In this document: piece by piece, positions 27,830 to 35,511 of the stretch | Position numbering within the stretch: position 1 is the first letter of the stretch | Layout: every line of letters starts with the position of its first letter | NCBI RefSeq assembly: GCF_010993985.1 | Contig: NZ_WINH01000003.1 | Coordinates: forward strand, 1 to 64,000 | DNA from: Paraferrimonas sp. SM1919 | GTDB lineage: Bacteria > Pseudomonadota > Gammaproteobacteria > Enterobacterales > Shewanellaceae | Length of the DNA: 64,000 nt | Reading direction: 5' to 3' | Made by a program: the position numbers and the translations under genes | Notes under the pieces: model-generated | Told to the model about the DNA's origin: nothing | Seen by the model: the letters and a program-made list of their open reading frames with translations, nothing else | Database searches by the model: none

Positions 27830-28294
27830 TTACTCAGTTAAGACCTTTTTTAAGATTTCTACCACGTTTTTTAAGCCTTTTTCATCCTCTTCCGTAAAGC
27901 GGTTAAGGCTTGGACTATCAATATCTAAAACCCCAAACACTTTATTATCAAGGATTATAGGTAAAACCATCTCTGAATTTGAAGCGCTATCGCAGGCAAT
28001 ATGACCTTCGAATTGATGCACGTCAGCAACCCTTTGGATCTGGCCAGTACTGGCAGCAACACCGCATACTCCACGACCAAAAGGAATGCGTGTACAAGCC
28101 ACTTTGCCTTGAAATGGCCCCAGAACCAACTGCTGATCAATATTTAAATAAAAGCCCACCCAATTGATGTCTGCTAAATGTTCATTTAATAAAGCCGATA
28201 AATTGGCCAGTTGAGCAATTTGATTAGATTCAGACTCTAAAAGTGCTTCAGCCTGTAAAGCAATAATACGGTATTGTTCTTGAATATTTGTCAT
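27830..28294 (-). CDS. msrC: Free methionine-R-sulfoxide reductase (GAF domain)
   Basis: A 154-residue single GAF-domain enzyme (fRMsr, E. coli YebR/MsrC) reducing free Met-R-sulfoxide. It carries the family cysteines in VACTRIPFGRGVCGVAA and the DIDS ending of the GAF fold. In E. coli the gene sits beside proQ-prc and letAB (yebST), as here. It is divergent from letA with about 190 bases between. Confidence 0.93.
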   Translation of the reverse strand: MTNIQEQYRIIALQAEALLESESNQIAQLANLSALLNEHLADINWVGFYLNIDQQLVLGPFQGKVACTRIPFGRGVCGVAASTGQIQRVADVHQFEGHIACDSASNSEMVLPIILDNKVFGVLDIDSPSLNRFTEEDEKGLKNVVEILKKVLTE

Positions 28295-28483
28295 GGATTT
28301 TCTTAATTGTTATTGATTAGTACTGCAATGCACCAAAACAGAGTATGACAATTGCCCCGAAAGGGGTAAAATTGTCAAAAAACAGCCAAACACTGCTCTT
28401 ACCATTATGATTTTGTTAGCAAATAGCATTTATTTTCAAGCTATAATATCAAATTATAAATTATTAGTACTACAGAGAACACA

Positions 28484-29125
28484 TTGAAATCACCTACTAG
28501 GGAAAAATTATTACTCTGTCGCCATTGTGACAAAGTACTTAATTGGCCGACATTAAAACCCAAACAAAGGGCCATTTGTCCTAGATGCCATTCCTCTGTG
28601 TTACATTACCCTATTAGTTCACTAAGCGGTCTTGGCAGTCTAGCATGGGCAGCGTTATTTATTTTCTTCCCTGCCAATTTACTGCCTATTTTAGAAATAC
28701 ACTTTTTTGGCAGTATTAGATTAACCACAATTACCGGTGCCGCCCTCGAAGTTTGGCATCAGGGTTTTTGGTTAGTAGCGATAGCCGTTATCTGTTCGGC
28801 TGTTGTGGCGCCTTTGTTGTTGATTGTTAGCGTCATTATTCAAGTCCAAATATTAAAACAAGATAGCATCCGCTGTAACCAAGCAGATTTTTTAAGACGA
28901 CTGTTTAAATGGCATAAACTACTCACCCAATTAACAATGTTAGAAATTTATTTGATTAGCTTTCTCGTTTCCGTATTTAAGCTATCTGATTTTGCCGATG
29001 TTCATTTTGGATACGGCACCTTAAGTTTCGGTTTGTTGTTTATATTTGTACTCTATATGCAAAGGGAATATTCAACAGAAGCAATGTGGCAAGAATTTGA
29101 GAAGCGAGTCGACTGTGAAGCATAA
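28484..29125 (+). CDS. letA: LetA N-terminal half (PqiA-domain membrane protein)
   Basis: A 213-residue inner-membrane protein with an N-terminal zinc ribbon (CRHCDK, then CPRCHS) and four membrane segments, equal to the first PqiA domain of E. coli LetA (YebS, 427 residues). LetA energises or feeds the LetB lipid-transport tunnel. The start is a TTG with GAGAA seven bases upstream; no ATG precedes the first CxxC. The frame ends in TAA 29123-29125 and the second half continues in another frame with overlap. Confidence 0.82.
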   Translation: MKSPTREKLLLCRHCDKVLNWPTLKPKQRAICPRCHSSVLHYPISSLSGLGSLAWAALFIFFPANLLPILEIHFFGSIRLTTITGAALEVWHQGFWLVAIAVICSAVVAPLLLIVSVIIQVQILKQDSIRCNQADFLRRLFKWHKLLTQLTMLEIYLISFLVSVFKLSDFADVHFGYGTLSFGLLFIFVLYMQREYSTEAMWQEFEKRVDCEA

Positions 29126-29714
29126 CTTAATGATGTGTAATAATTGCCATTTGACTAACGTCGCCCAATGGACTCACTGTCGCAGATGTAAAGAGCCTTT
29201 ATTTAGCCGTAAACCGAACTCTATTTTAAAAAGTTGGGCATACCTTTTAACCGCGTTTATCCTGTTGTTCCCCGCTAATCTTTATCCAATTAGCCAACTC
29301 ACTAAACAAGGAGTAATAACCTACGACACCATTTTTTCAGGAATAATGTCGTTGGTTGATAATGAATTGATCGCTATTGCTATCATTGTTTTTACCGCCA
29401 GCATTTTAGTACCTTGGCTTAAAATTATCGGCTTGTTTGTGATTTTGCTGACGATTTCGTTAAACATGCCCCTCAGTAAACAAAAACTTCATTTTTCATA
29501 CAGAGTAATTGAATGGATAGGTCGATGGTCTATGCTCGATTTATTTGTTATCTCTATCGTAGTAGCATTGGTGAATATGGGACAACTGCTGGATGCTAAA
29601 CCGGCCCCTGCCGCGACTGCATTTGCTGCAGTTATTCTATTCACGCAGTTAGCTGCAAAAGCATTAGACACACGACTATTATGGGATCAACTGGAACAAC
29701 AACATGACCGCTGA
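29115..29714 (+). CDS. letA: LetA C-terminal half (second PqiA domain)
   Basis: The second PqiA domain: zinc ribbon (CNNCHL, CRRCKE) and four membrane segments, about 199 residues from a GTG at 29115. ATGs at 29130 or 29133 are alternatives. It overlaps the first half by 11 bases and letB by 11 bases, so all three are probably translationally coupled. E. coli has both halves in one polypeptide, whereas here they are two genes or a single gene with a frameshift. Confidence 0.8.
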   Translation: MKHNLMMCNNCHLTNVAQWTHCRRCKEPLFSRKPNSILKSWAYLLTAFILLFPANLYPISQLTKQGVITYDTIFSGIMSLVDNELIAIAIIVFTASILVPWLKIIGLFVILLTISLNMPLSKQKLHFSYRVIEWIGRWSMLDLFVISIVVALVNMGQLLDAKPAPAATAFAAVILFTQLAAKALDTRLLWDQLEQQHDR

Positions 29715-32310
29715 AGACGCTACCATTAGAAAACAAAAAATGCTTTCTCCAGTATGGATTCTTCCTGTACTGGCTCTATTTTTGGTTGCCTGGCTAGGCT
29801 TCAAAAACTATCAGCAACGAGGCGCTACGATTACGATTGCTTTTCCAAGTGCTGCAGGTATGGAAGTTGGTAAAACCTTAGTTAAATATCAAGGCCTCAA
29901 TGTTGGTAAAGTCACTTATATTGACATTGCTGATGATTTAAAAGGCGTCGAAGTGTCCGTTGAAATTGACTATCGAGCCAAGGATCTATTAACAGAAGGC
30001 AGTAAATTTTGGCTAGTCGCCCCCAAAGCCAGTATCACTGGTGTTGAAGGCTTAGATGCCCTGTTCTCAGGTAATTATATCAGCTTATTACCCGGCGAAG
30101 GCCGCAGTCAATCAGAGTTTATCGCTGAAGAGCAAGCGCCACTATTGCAACAGGGCGAAAATGGTCTGAATTTTGTTATTAACACCGACAGTTTAGGAAG
30201 TTTAAAAGAAGGTTCGCCAATTTATTTCAAACAGATCCCTGTTGGCAGCATTTTAAATTACCAGTTAACCAAACAAAATCAGGTGACTATTTCGGCCTTT
30301 ATTGAAGAACAATATGCATACTTGGTCAACGCCAATAGCCGTTTTTGGAACGTCAGTGGCATTACTGCGAAAGCAAATCTAAATGGTATTAGCCTACAAA
30401 CGGAATCTTTAGCCAGTATTCTGGCCGGCGGTATCGCCTTTTCCAGCCCTAGTCAAGGGGAGTCGATTAAAGATGGCCACAGTTTTAAACTCTATAAGGA
30501 TCAAGATCAAGCCAATGTTGGCCGCACTCTAACATTTACTGCCGAGCATCCCCATGGGCTAAGTACTGGTGCAGCTATCATATACCGCCAACTTAATATC
30601 GGTGAAGTCAGTGAAATAACGCTGCTGGATGAAGGCGTTGAGATCCTAGTCGATATCTATAAACCATATGATTCCCTTCTAAAAATAGACAGTCAATTTT
30701 GGATTGCTGGTGCCGAGGTTTCTCTTGCTGGCAGTAAAAACTTGAGCAGACTGATCACTGGGCCAGCTATTGAGTTTTTACCCTCAGAGCGCGAACAAAT
30801 TGGCCATGATTTCACCTTATTAACCCAGGCCCCTAAAACCCATTTGGGCCAACTGTATCAATTTAGCGCTGCAGAAGATTTTGGGTTAACCCAGGGTGCA
30901 ATTATCACCCATAAAGACTTCACCATTGGCGAAATTACCCAAGTAAAATTAGCTGATGACTTTAATTCAGTTGAGTTCACCGCAGAAATTTATCCAGAAT
31001 TCAGCAAATTAATTACACCTAATAGTTACTTTGTACATCGCCCCATGATGCAGCTTGATGCGAGTTTAGATGGCGTAAACGTTAACAGTGGCGCAATAAG
31101 TTCGGCGTTAACAGGACAAATCCAAGTAGTTAATGATGACACTAAAGGCAAACTTGCCCTCTATAAAGATCAACAACAAGCCCATTACCAAAGGCAATTA
31201 GCCGATTACAGCAAAGTTATTCTACAAACCTCTGAGCTCAACGGTGTCAGTCCACAGCAAATTGTCAGCTACAAAGGAATGGAAATCGGTTTTGTTGATA
31301 ACACAAATTGGAATTCTGAACAGGACCACTTCACGATTACGATTAAAATTAATCCCAATTACCAAAATTTACTTAATGGTAAGCAAATTTTTTGGCAACA
31401 AGCCGCGCTAGATGTTGAGGCCGGTGTTTCAGGCTTGAAAATTAAGGTTGCCCCTTTGCAACAAGCCATCAAAGGCGGCATTGTGCTCAGCCATCTCGAA
31501 CCTGAGAGTAGCCTAGCTGCAAATGACATCCTTTATGTCAATGAGCAAGATGCAAGAGCCCAAGCCAAATATGTTAAGGTGACGTTCCCTACCAAGTCCA
31601 CCTTAACTAAGGGTGCTGCGGTTAAATATCTTGGACAAAAAATTGGCCATATCAGTGAATTAACCATGTCAGCTGACCTTCAACAACTGAATGCAACCTT
31701 AGCCTTGTATCAGCCTTATGCGCAACATTTTAGTAAACAGGGCACCCAATTTTATCAGGTTAGTGCGGAATTAGGTGCCGCCAAAATTGCTAACTTAGAA
31801 ACTTTAGTGAGTGGCAGTTATATCGCCAGTTTACCGGGTGCTGGTGCCGAACAGAATCAATTTATTGGTACATTACTCAGCCCCAACATCCAACCTAGTA
31901 ATGGCCTAAATCTGGTGTTAACGAGGACAAGTATGCCATCGTTAAAAGTTGGATCGGGGCTATTTTTCCGTGGTGTTAAAATTGGTGAAGTGACTCAATT
32001 ACAATTAGCGGCTAACGCACAGCAAGTCGAAATCCATGTTAATATTGGCAGTCAGTGGCAACATCTGGTGAATCAGTCGAGTCAGTTTTGGGATTTATCT
32101 GGCATTGAAATCGACTTTGGCATTTTCTCAGGCACCAAGGTAGATGCGGGCTCTATAGAGACCTTACTATCAGGGGGAATCGGCGTGGTAACCGAGCTTA
32201 GTAATGACGAGTCTGCTGCCCTTAGTGCAGGGGCTGAACTGCCCATGCATAAGTCTCCCGAGCCGGACTGGTTAGAGTGGCAACCTAAGTTGATGCCTAG
32301 AGACAAATAG
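29704..32310 (+). CDS. letB: LetB, seven-MCE-domain lipid transport tunnel protein
   Basis: An 868-residue protein with one N-terminal membrane anchor (about 15-32) and seven MCE repeats, each with a KG/SP-hydrophobic-GEV pattern such as LNVGKVTYID and VKIGEVTQLQ. E. coli LetB (877 residues, YebT) also has seven and forms a hexameric tunnel across the periplasm carrying lipids between the membranes. The start overlaps the preceding letA half, and the gene ends the operon. Confidence 0.95.
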   Translation: MTAEDATIRKQKMLSPVWILPVLALFLVAWLGFKNYQQRGATITIAFPSAAGMEVGKTLVKYQGLNVGKVTYIDIADDLKGVEVSVEIDYRAKDLLTEGSKFWLVAPKASITGVEGLDALFSGNYISLLPGEGRSQSEFIAEEQAPLLQQGENGLNFVINTDSLGSLKEGSPIYFKQIPVGSILNYQLTKQNQVTISAFIEEQYAYLVNANSRFWNVSGITAKANLNGISLQTESLASILAGGIAFSSPSQGESIKDGHSFKLYKDQDQANVGRTLTFTAEHPHGLSTGAAIIYRQLNIGEVSEITLLDEGVEILVDIYKPYDSLLKIDSQFWIAGAEVSLAGSKNLSRLITGPAIEFLPSEREQIGHDFTLLTQAPKTHLGQLYQFSAAEDFGLTQGAIITHKDFTIGEITQVKLADDFNSVEFTAEIYPEFSKLITPNSYFVHRPMMQLDASLDGVNVNSGAISSALTGQIQVVNDDTKGKLALYKDQQQAHYQRQLADYSKVILQTSELNGVSPQQIVSYKGMEIGFVDNTNWNSEQDHFTITIKINPNYQNLLNGKQIFWQQAALDVEAGVSGLKIKVAPLQQAIKGGIVLSHLEPESSLAANDILYVNEQDARAQAKYVKVTFPTKSTLTKGAAVKYLGQKIGHISELTMSADLQQLNATLALYQPYAQHFSKQGTQFYQVSAELGAAKIANLETLVSGSYIASLPGAGAEQNQFIGTLLSPNIQPSNGLNLVLTRTSMPSLKVGSGLFFRGVKIGEVTQLQLAANAQQVEIHVNIGSQWQHLVNQSSQFWDLSGIEIDFGIFSGTKVDAGSIETLLSGGIGVVTELSNDESAALSAGAELPMHKSPEPDWLEWQPKLMPRDK

Positions 32311-32335
32311 AAAGACAAATAGTAAGACAAATAAA
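32302..32335 (+). repeat. Triplicated stop-codon repeat at the end of letB
   Basis: AGACAAATAG is followed by AA-AGACAAATAG and TA-AGACAAATAA, three near-identical units 12 bases apart. The first includes the letB stop codon. This looks like slippage or local duplication. It adds no coding capacity. Confidence 0.55.
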
Positions 32336-32340
32336 CACAC

Positions 32341-32386
32341 AAAAATGGCAGCGACGATCAACCGATCCTCGCTGCCATTTTTATTT
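32341..32386 (+). terminator. Intrinsic terminator of letB
   Basis: AAAAATGGCAGCGA/TCGCTGCCATTTTT, a 14-bp perfect stem with a 14-base loop and T-rich tail, 30 bases after letB. Confidence 0.8.
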
Positions 32387-32468
32387 TATTCCGAGACAAC
32401 TTGCGCCGAATATGACTATTGATAATAGCCTTGAGCTAACCGTTCACTAAAATTTATTGCTAAAGAAG

Positions 32469-32497
32469 TTGGAAAAAAGAAGATTAAATGCTACGAG
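32469..32497 (+). promoter_or_regulatory. Weakened promoter of array gene 1
   Basis: TTGGAA and TACGAG spaced 17 bases lie in sequence homologous to the stronger promoters of genes 2 and 3 (shared AAGAAGATTAAA spacer). The boxes are further from consensus than in the other two copies. Confidence 0.45.
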
Positions 32498-32532
32498 ATC
32501 GTTCAATAACCAACCTACCCCAAGGAGCAAGC

Positions 32533-32679
32533 ATGAAGGTCATTATCGTAGGCTACACTAAAGACGGCGTACCTATTAAAAAAGCTGTGGAATCTTTTTG
32601 GGATAAGTATGTATTTACGACATACACCTATGCGGCAGCGATTATCACCCTTACAATTCTAGGCTTACTTTCATTATAG
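32533..32679 (+). CDS. Small single-span membrane protein, array copy 1
   Basis: A 48-residue protein. The N-terminal half (MKVIIVGYTKDGVPIKKAVE, then SFWDKYVFT) matches copies 2 and 3, and the C-terminal half is one hydrophobic segment (about 31-48). AAGGAG (32522-32527) lies five bases before the ATG. An in-frame ATG at 32488 would add 15 residues not shared by the paralogs, so I reject it. It is the most diverged of the three. I do not recognise the family; small hydrophobic toxins, membrane regulators and stress proteins are all possible. Confidence 0.72.
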   Translation: MKVIIVGYTKDGVPIKKAVESFWDKYVFTTYTYAAAIITLTILGLLSL

Positions 32680-32905
32680 TAAAAAGCCCCGCTATATCCG
32701 CCCTGGGATCAACCCAAGCTTTAAACCCTGTCTTGATTTCATCCAAAGTCATACCCTGATCCATTAATCGCTGCGAGACTTCATGCACATGTTGTAAGTT
32801 TACGGAGTTTGTAAAAAAGCCCTCGCGCCATTTTTGGAAATCTTGCAACCTTGCTTGAACATTATTAAAGGCAATCTCTAAAAAGCTGAAATTGACAAAA
32901 AACAA
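32651..32905 (-). CDS. Opposite-strand reading frame in direct repeat, copy A
   Basis: A minus-strand frame containing FNNVQARLQDFQKWREG and LMDQGMTLDEIKTGFKAWVD. The same frame is kept open and without indels in copy B despite about 20 base differences, which suggests coding. Its only start is a TTG at 32905 without an RBS, and it lies inside the promoter of array gene 2. The last 15 residues differ from copy B because the repeat junction cuts the end. It may be a gene with an unrecognised start or a C-terminal relic. Function unknown. Confidence 0.4.
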   Translation of the reverse strand: MFFVNFSFLEIAFNNVQARLQDFQKWREGFFTNSVNLQHVHEVSQRLMDQGMTLDEIKTGFKAWVDPRADIAGLFTIMKVSLEL

Positions 32906-33043
32906 GATTAAATGTTATAACATCGAGTAATTAATAATCAGTCGAGGGCTGAAAAATGAAAATCGTTACAGTAGGCCATACAGAAAACGGCACCCCAATA
33001 ACAAAACTGGTTGAGTCATTTTGGGATAAGTATGTATTTACAA
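32690..33043. repeat. Long direct repeat, copy A
   Basis: About 350 bases that recur at 33154-33508, with a period of about 464 bases. The repeat covers the opposite-strand frame, a sigma70 promoter and the first half of the next small-protein gene. Copies differ by scattered substitutions, and the similarity stops where the membrane segments begin. Confidence 0.85.
32892..32921 (+). promoter_or_regulatory. Promoter of array gene 2
   Basis: TTGACA (32892-32897) and TATAAC (32916-32921) spaced 18 bases, an almost ideal sigma70 promoter. It would give a 5' leader of about 25-30 bases before the ATG at 32956. Confidence 0.75.
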
Positions 33044-33111
33044 TATCTAATGCGTGGTTAAGTCTTATCGCCTATTTTGCATATTTGATTTATGTAGCAC
33101 TTACTTCTTAA
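32956..33111 (+). CDS. Small single-span membrane protein, array copy 2
   Basis: A 51-residue protein, too short to stand out by length alone but clearly a paralog of its neighbours. Its first 29 residues differ from copy 3 at one position only. Residues 32-50 form a hydrophobic segment unrelated in detail to copy 3. RBS is weak (GAGGGCTGAAAA). It has its own promoter and terminator, so it is an independent unit. The conserved N-terminal face with a variable anchor suggests the soluble part binds a common partner. Confidence 0.75.
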   Translation: MKIVTVGHTENGTPITKLVESFWDKYVFTISNAWLSLIAYFAYLIYVALTS

Positions 33112-33113
33112 CA

Positions 33114-33147
33114 AAGAATCCCCGCTAAATTAGCGGGGATTTTTGTT
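33114..33147 (+). terminator. Intrinsic terminator of array gene 2
   Basis: AATCCCCGCTAA/TTAGCGGGGATTTTT hairpin directly after the gene 2 stop, with a strong T-run. Confidence 0.85.
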
Positions 33148-33363
33148 TTAGGCCGCTATATCCGCCCTGTGGTCAACCCAAGCTTTAAACCCTGTCTTGA
33201 TTTCATCCAGAGTCATACCCTGATCCATTAATCGCTGCGCGACTTCATGCACACTTTGTAAGCTTACAAAACTTGTATAGTAACCCTCGCGCCACTTTTG
33301 AAAATCTTGCAGCCTCGCTTGAACATTATTAAAGGCAACCTCTAAAAAGCTGAAATTGACAAA
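33148..33363 (-). CDS. Opposite-strand reading frame in direct repeat, copy B
   Basis: Homologous to copy A: contains FNNVQARLQDFQKWREG and LMDQGMTLDEIKTGFKAWVD and ends ADIAA at TAA 33150-33148. No ATG, GTG or TTG is found in the conserved start region, and the frame runs open into the promoter of gene 3. Several differences from copy A replace residues (FF to YY, N to S), but no stop or frameshift appeared. A relic of a longer gene is the main alternative. Confidence 0.38.
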   Translation of the reverse strand, partial: FVNFSFLEVAFNNVQARLQDFQKWREGYYTSFVSLQSVHEVAQRLMDQGMTLDEIKTGFKAWVDHRADIAA

Positions 33364-33508
33364 AAGAAGATTAAACGTTATAAAATTGAATAATTAATAA
33401 GCAATCAAGGGGTGTAAAATGAAAATTGTTACAGTAGGTCACACAACAAACGGCACCCCAATCACAAAATTGGTTGAGTCATTTTGGGATAAATATGTAT
33501 TTACAACA
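33154..33508. repeat. Long direct repeat, copy B
   Basis: Second copy of the direct repeat at 32690-33043. The two are colinear without indels across the opposite-strand frame, and one base shorter in the promoter spacer here (17 against 18). Confidence 0.85.
33356..33384 (+). promoter_or_regulatory. Promoter of array gene 3
   Basis: TTGACA (33356-33361) and TATAAA (33379-33384) with the optimal 17-base spacer; the strongest of the three array promoters. Confidence 0.78.
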
Positions 33509-33586
33509 TTTAATGCGTGGTTAACGATTATCCTTGTTTTAGTGTTTGTGCTTTTCCTTCTGATTTCCGCCTTAATCTTTGATTAA
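33419..33586 (+). CDS. Small single-span membrane protein, array copy 3
   Basis: A 55-residue protein with the shared N-terminal half (MKIVTVGHTTNGTPITKLVE, then SFWDKYVFT). The C-terminal membrane segment (about 35-54) is rich in Leu, Val, Ile and Phe. RBS AAGGGG lies seven bases before the ATG. It carries the best promoter of the array and its own terminator. Family and function are not recognised. Confidence 0.75.
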   Translation: MKIVTVGHTTNGTPITKLVESFWDKYVFTTFNAWLTIILVLVFVLFLLISALIFD

Positions 33587-33587
33587 C

Positions 33588-33622
33588 AAGAAGACCCGCT
33601 ATTTAGGCGGGGCTTCTATTTA
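33588..33622 (+). terminator. Intrinsic terminator of array gene 3
   Basis: AGAAG-CCCGC and GCGGG-CTTCT arms with a T-rich tail just after the gene 3 stop. Confidence 0.7.
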
Positions 33623-33769
33623 ACCGTTCAATGGCAATTTCATTTTAAGGACTTTTGCCACATTCATTTTTCCTAACAAAGGGGCTTCCCATTCAATACC
33701 TACCTTGCCCTCCAAAACATTTAATCCATACAAAGTTAACCCTATCTCGCGAGAATGAGCCTCATCAAA
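33620..33769 (-). pseudogene. Possible C-terminal gene remnant
   Basis: A minus-strand frame of 49 codons, starting just after a stop, reads like a real protein tail (GLTLYGLNVLEGKVGIEWEA, ending KMKLPLNG). It has no start codon or RBS. It lies between the small-protein array and spmAB. I cannot name the parent family. Confidence 0.35.
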
Positions 33770-33834
33770 CTAAAATTGTTCAAAAAGTTCTAACTTTGAG
33801 ACAAATGAGTTGCGGCTTTTGAGCTAATTAAAAC

Positions 33835-35061
33835 TTATCCATAAAACCAATAAGCTAAGCCAATGGCGGCAGTTATACCACCAACATCGGCCAGTAATCC
33901 ACACCAGAGCGCATGACCGGCATTTTTCAGTCTTACCGCCCCTAAATACACCGCAATAACATATAAAGTGGTTTCTGTGCTGCCTTGGAACAGGGCAGCT
34001 AATCTGGCTTGGAAAGAATCCACCCCATAGGTGTGCATCGTTTCTAACATCATCGCCCTTGCCCCTGAGCCGCTAAAGGGCTTCATTAATGCCGTTGGCA
34101 TGGCATCAATAAAGCGTAAGTCACCGCCCAATAGCAGCACCACAAACCCAAGCGCATCCAATAAATAATCCAGCGCGCCGGAGCCCCTTAATGCACCGAT
34201 TGCGATTAACATAGCAACCAAGTAAGGAATTAAGGTTATGGCCTGTTTAAATCCCCCTTGAGCCCCCTCAATAAAGACCTCATAAATGGCGAGTTTTTTT
34301 ACTGTGGCAAATAAAATAAAGCCAAAGACCAATGCCAATACTGCACCATTACCGGTTAAGGTAGACACCTGTTGTAATTGCTCGCTGGCAAGGTTAGCCA
34401 AAGACACCACAATTAGCGCCAGTACCGATAAAAAGCCCACTAACGGCAATAACAACCGCCACTGTAACAGGTTGATCCTTTGCACAATTGATACTGCAAT
34501 CAAGCCCACTAAGGTTGAAGCACAGGTGGCCAGCACAATAGGCACAAACACCTCAGCAGGGTTTGGTGCGCCCTGTTGCGCCCTAAATAAAAAGACAGTG
34601 ATAGGAATAAGCGTCACCGAAGAGCTGTTTAATACTAAAAACAGCATTTGCGCTGGACTGGCATTCACATCAGAGGGGTTATGCACCTGCAAGTCTTGCA
34701 TGGCTTTAATGCCCAAAGGAGTGGCGGCGTTATCTAACCCAAACACATTTGCCATTAGATTCATGGTGACACTGCCAAAGGCTTTGTCACCCCGCGGTAT
34801 CGTTGGCATTAATGGGGCCAATATCGGCTCGAGTATTTTGGCAAAGATCTGCACTAAACCGGATTTTTCCGCCAGCGCCATCAACCCCATCCATAAGGTA
34901 AGAATACCCACTAAGCCAATGGCAATTTCAGCAGACAATTTGGCCATAGAAAATAAACTGTCTACCACGTCGCCTAAAACGGCGCTATTACCGGCAAACA
35001 GCTGCAAGCCAATGGCCACAAAGCTGACAATCCAAAGACCTGCCCAAAAACGGTTTAACAC
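33835..35061 (-). CDS. spmAB: Fused SpmA/SpmB-like membrane protein (nucleoside recognition domain)
   Basis: A 408-residue polytopic membrane protein with two Gate/nucleoside-recognition domains, the first like Bacillus SpmA (with NVFGLDNAATPLGIKAM) and the second like SpmB (with GSGARAMMLETMHTYG). In spore formers the separate proteins act in spore core dehydration. In Gram-negative bacteria the fused form probably is a small-molecule transporter of unknown substrate. It is followed upstream by a GNAT gene with only nine bases between. Confidence 0.85.
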   Translation of the reverse strand: MLNRFWAGLWIVSFVAIGLQLFAGNSAVLGDVVDSLFSMAKLSAEIAIGLVGILTLWMGLMALAEKSGLVQIFAKILEPILAPLMPTIPRGDKAFGSVTMNLMANVFGLDNAATPLGIKAMQDLQVHNPSDVNASPAQMLFLVLNSSSVTLIPITVFLFRAQQGAPNPAEVFVPIVLATCASTLVGLIAVSIVQRINLLQWRLLLPLVGFLSVLALIVVSLANLASEQLQQVSTLTGNGAVLALVFGFILFATVKKLAIYEVFIEGAQGGFKQAITLIPYLVAMLIAIGALRGSGALDYLLDALGFVVLLLGGDLRFIDAMPTALMKPFSGSGARAMMLETMHTYGVDSFQARLAALFQGSTETTLYVIAVYLGAVRLKNAGHALWCGLLADVGGITAAIGLAYWFYG

Positions 35062-35070
35062 AGCGCTTCC

Positions 35071-35484
35071 TTATAATGGTTTACTAAAACTGAGCTTAGC
35101 ATCTTCAAAGCCCGTTTGCTTATAGCCATTTCGCTCGAGTAATTTCAGCATGTTAGGGTATTTAAACATAGATTTTACAGTAAGATGGCGATAGCCCTGC
35201 GCCCTCGCCCAAGTTTGCTGTTGCTCTAACAAGCTTTGCGCTACTCCCACTTTCCGCATACTCGGGATAACGCCCCCTAACCAACTGTAAAAGGTGTCCG
35301 CGCTTTGCTGATAGCCAAGTTTATAGCCGACTGGCTGATTTTCCACATAAGCCACCAAACATAAAAAAGGCCTCCGTTGCAATCGCTGCTGCAAATGTAC
35401 CAGGCTGATAGCACGGTCGAATTCTGGGATCTGCTGATGCACTTTGATGGCATCTTCTAATGGAGCAGGTTTTATAGTAAACAT
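35071..35484 (-). CDS. GNAT-family N-acetyltransferase
   Basis: A 137-residue acetyltransferase domain. VIPSMRKVGVAQSLLEQQQ is a variant of the acetyl-CoA-binding Q/RxxGxG/A loop, and the C-terminal ERNGYKQTGFE is typical of the fold. The acceptor is unknown. It precedes spmAB by nine bases and may share its transcript. Confidence 0.82.
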   Translation of the reverse strand: MFTIKPAPLEDAIKVHQQIPEFDRAISLVHLQQRLQRRPFLCLVAYVENQPVGYKLGYQQSADTFYSWLGGVIPSMRKVGVAQSLLEQQQTWARAQGYRHLTVKSMFKYPNMLKLLERNGYKQTGFEDAKLSFSKPL

Positions 35485-35511
35485 AATAACGGCTGTGGTT
35501 GAAGATTAAAA

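Noticed and set aside
32488..32679. Longer, 63-residue form of array protein 1
   Set aside because: The extra 15 residues have no RBS and are not shared with the paralogs; AAGGAG sits before the internal ATG.
32690..33508. CRISPR array
   Set aside because: The repeats are about 350 bp long, only two copies, and include genes and promoters. No short regularly spaced repeats occur anywhere in the window.
34286..35125. 279-codon plus-strand open frame
   Set aside because: It lies antisense to spmAB and the GNAT gene, both with clear families. Its translation is rich in Thr, Lys and Asn with no domain, typical of a shadow.
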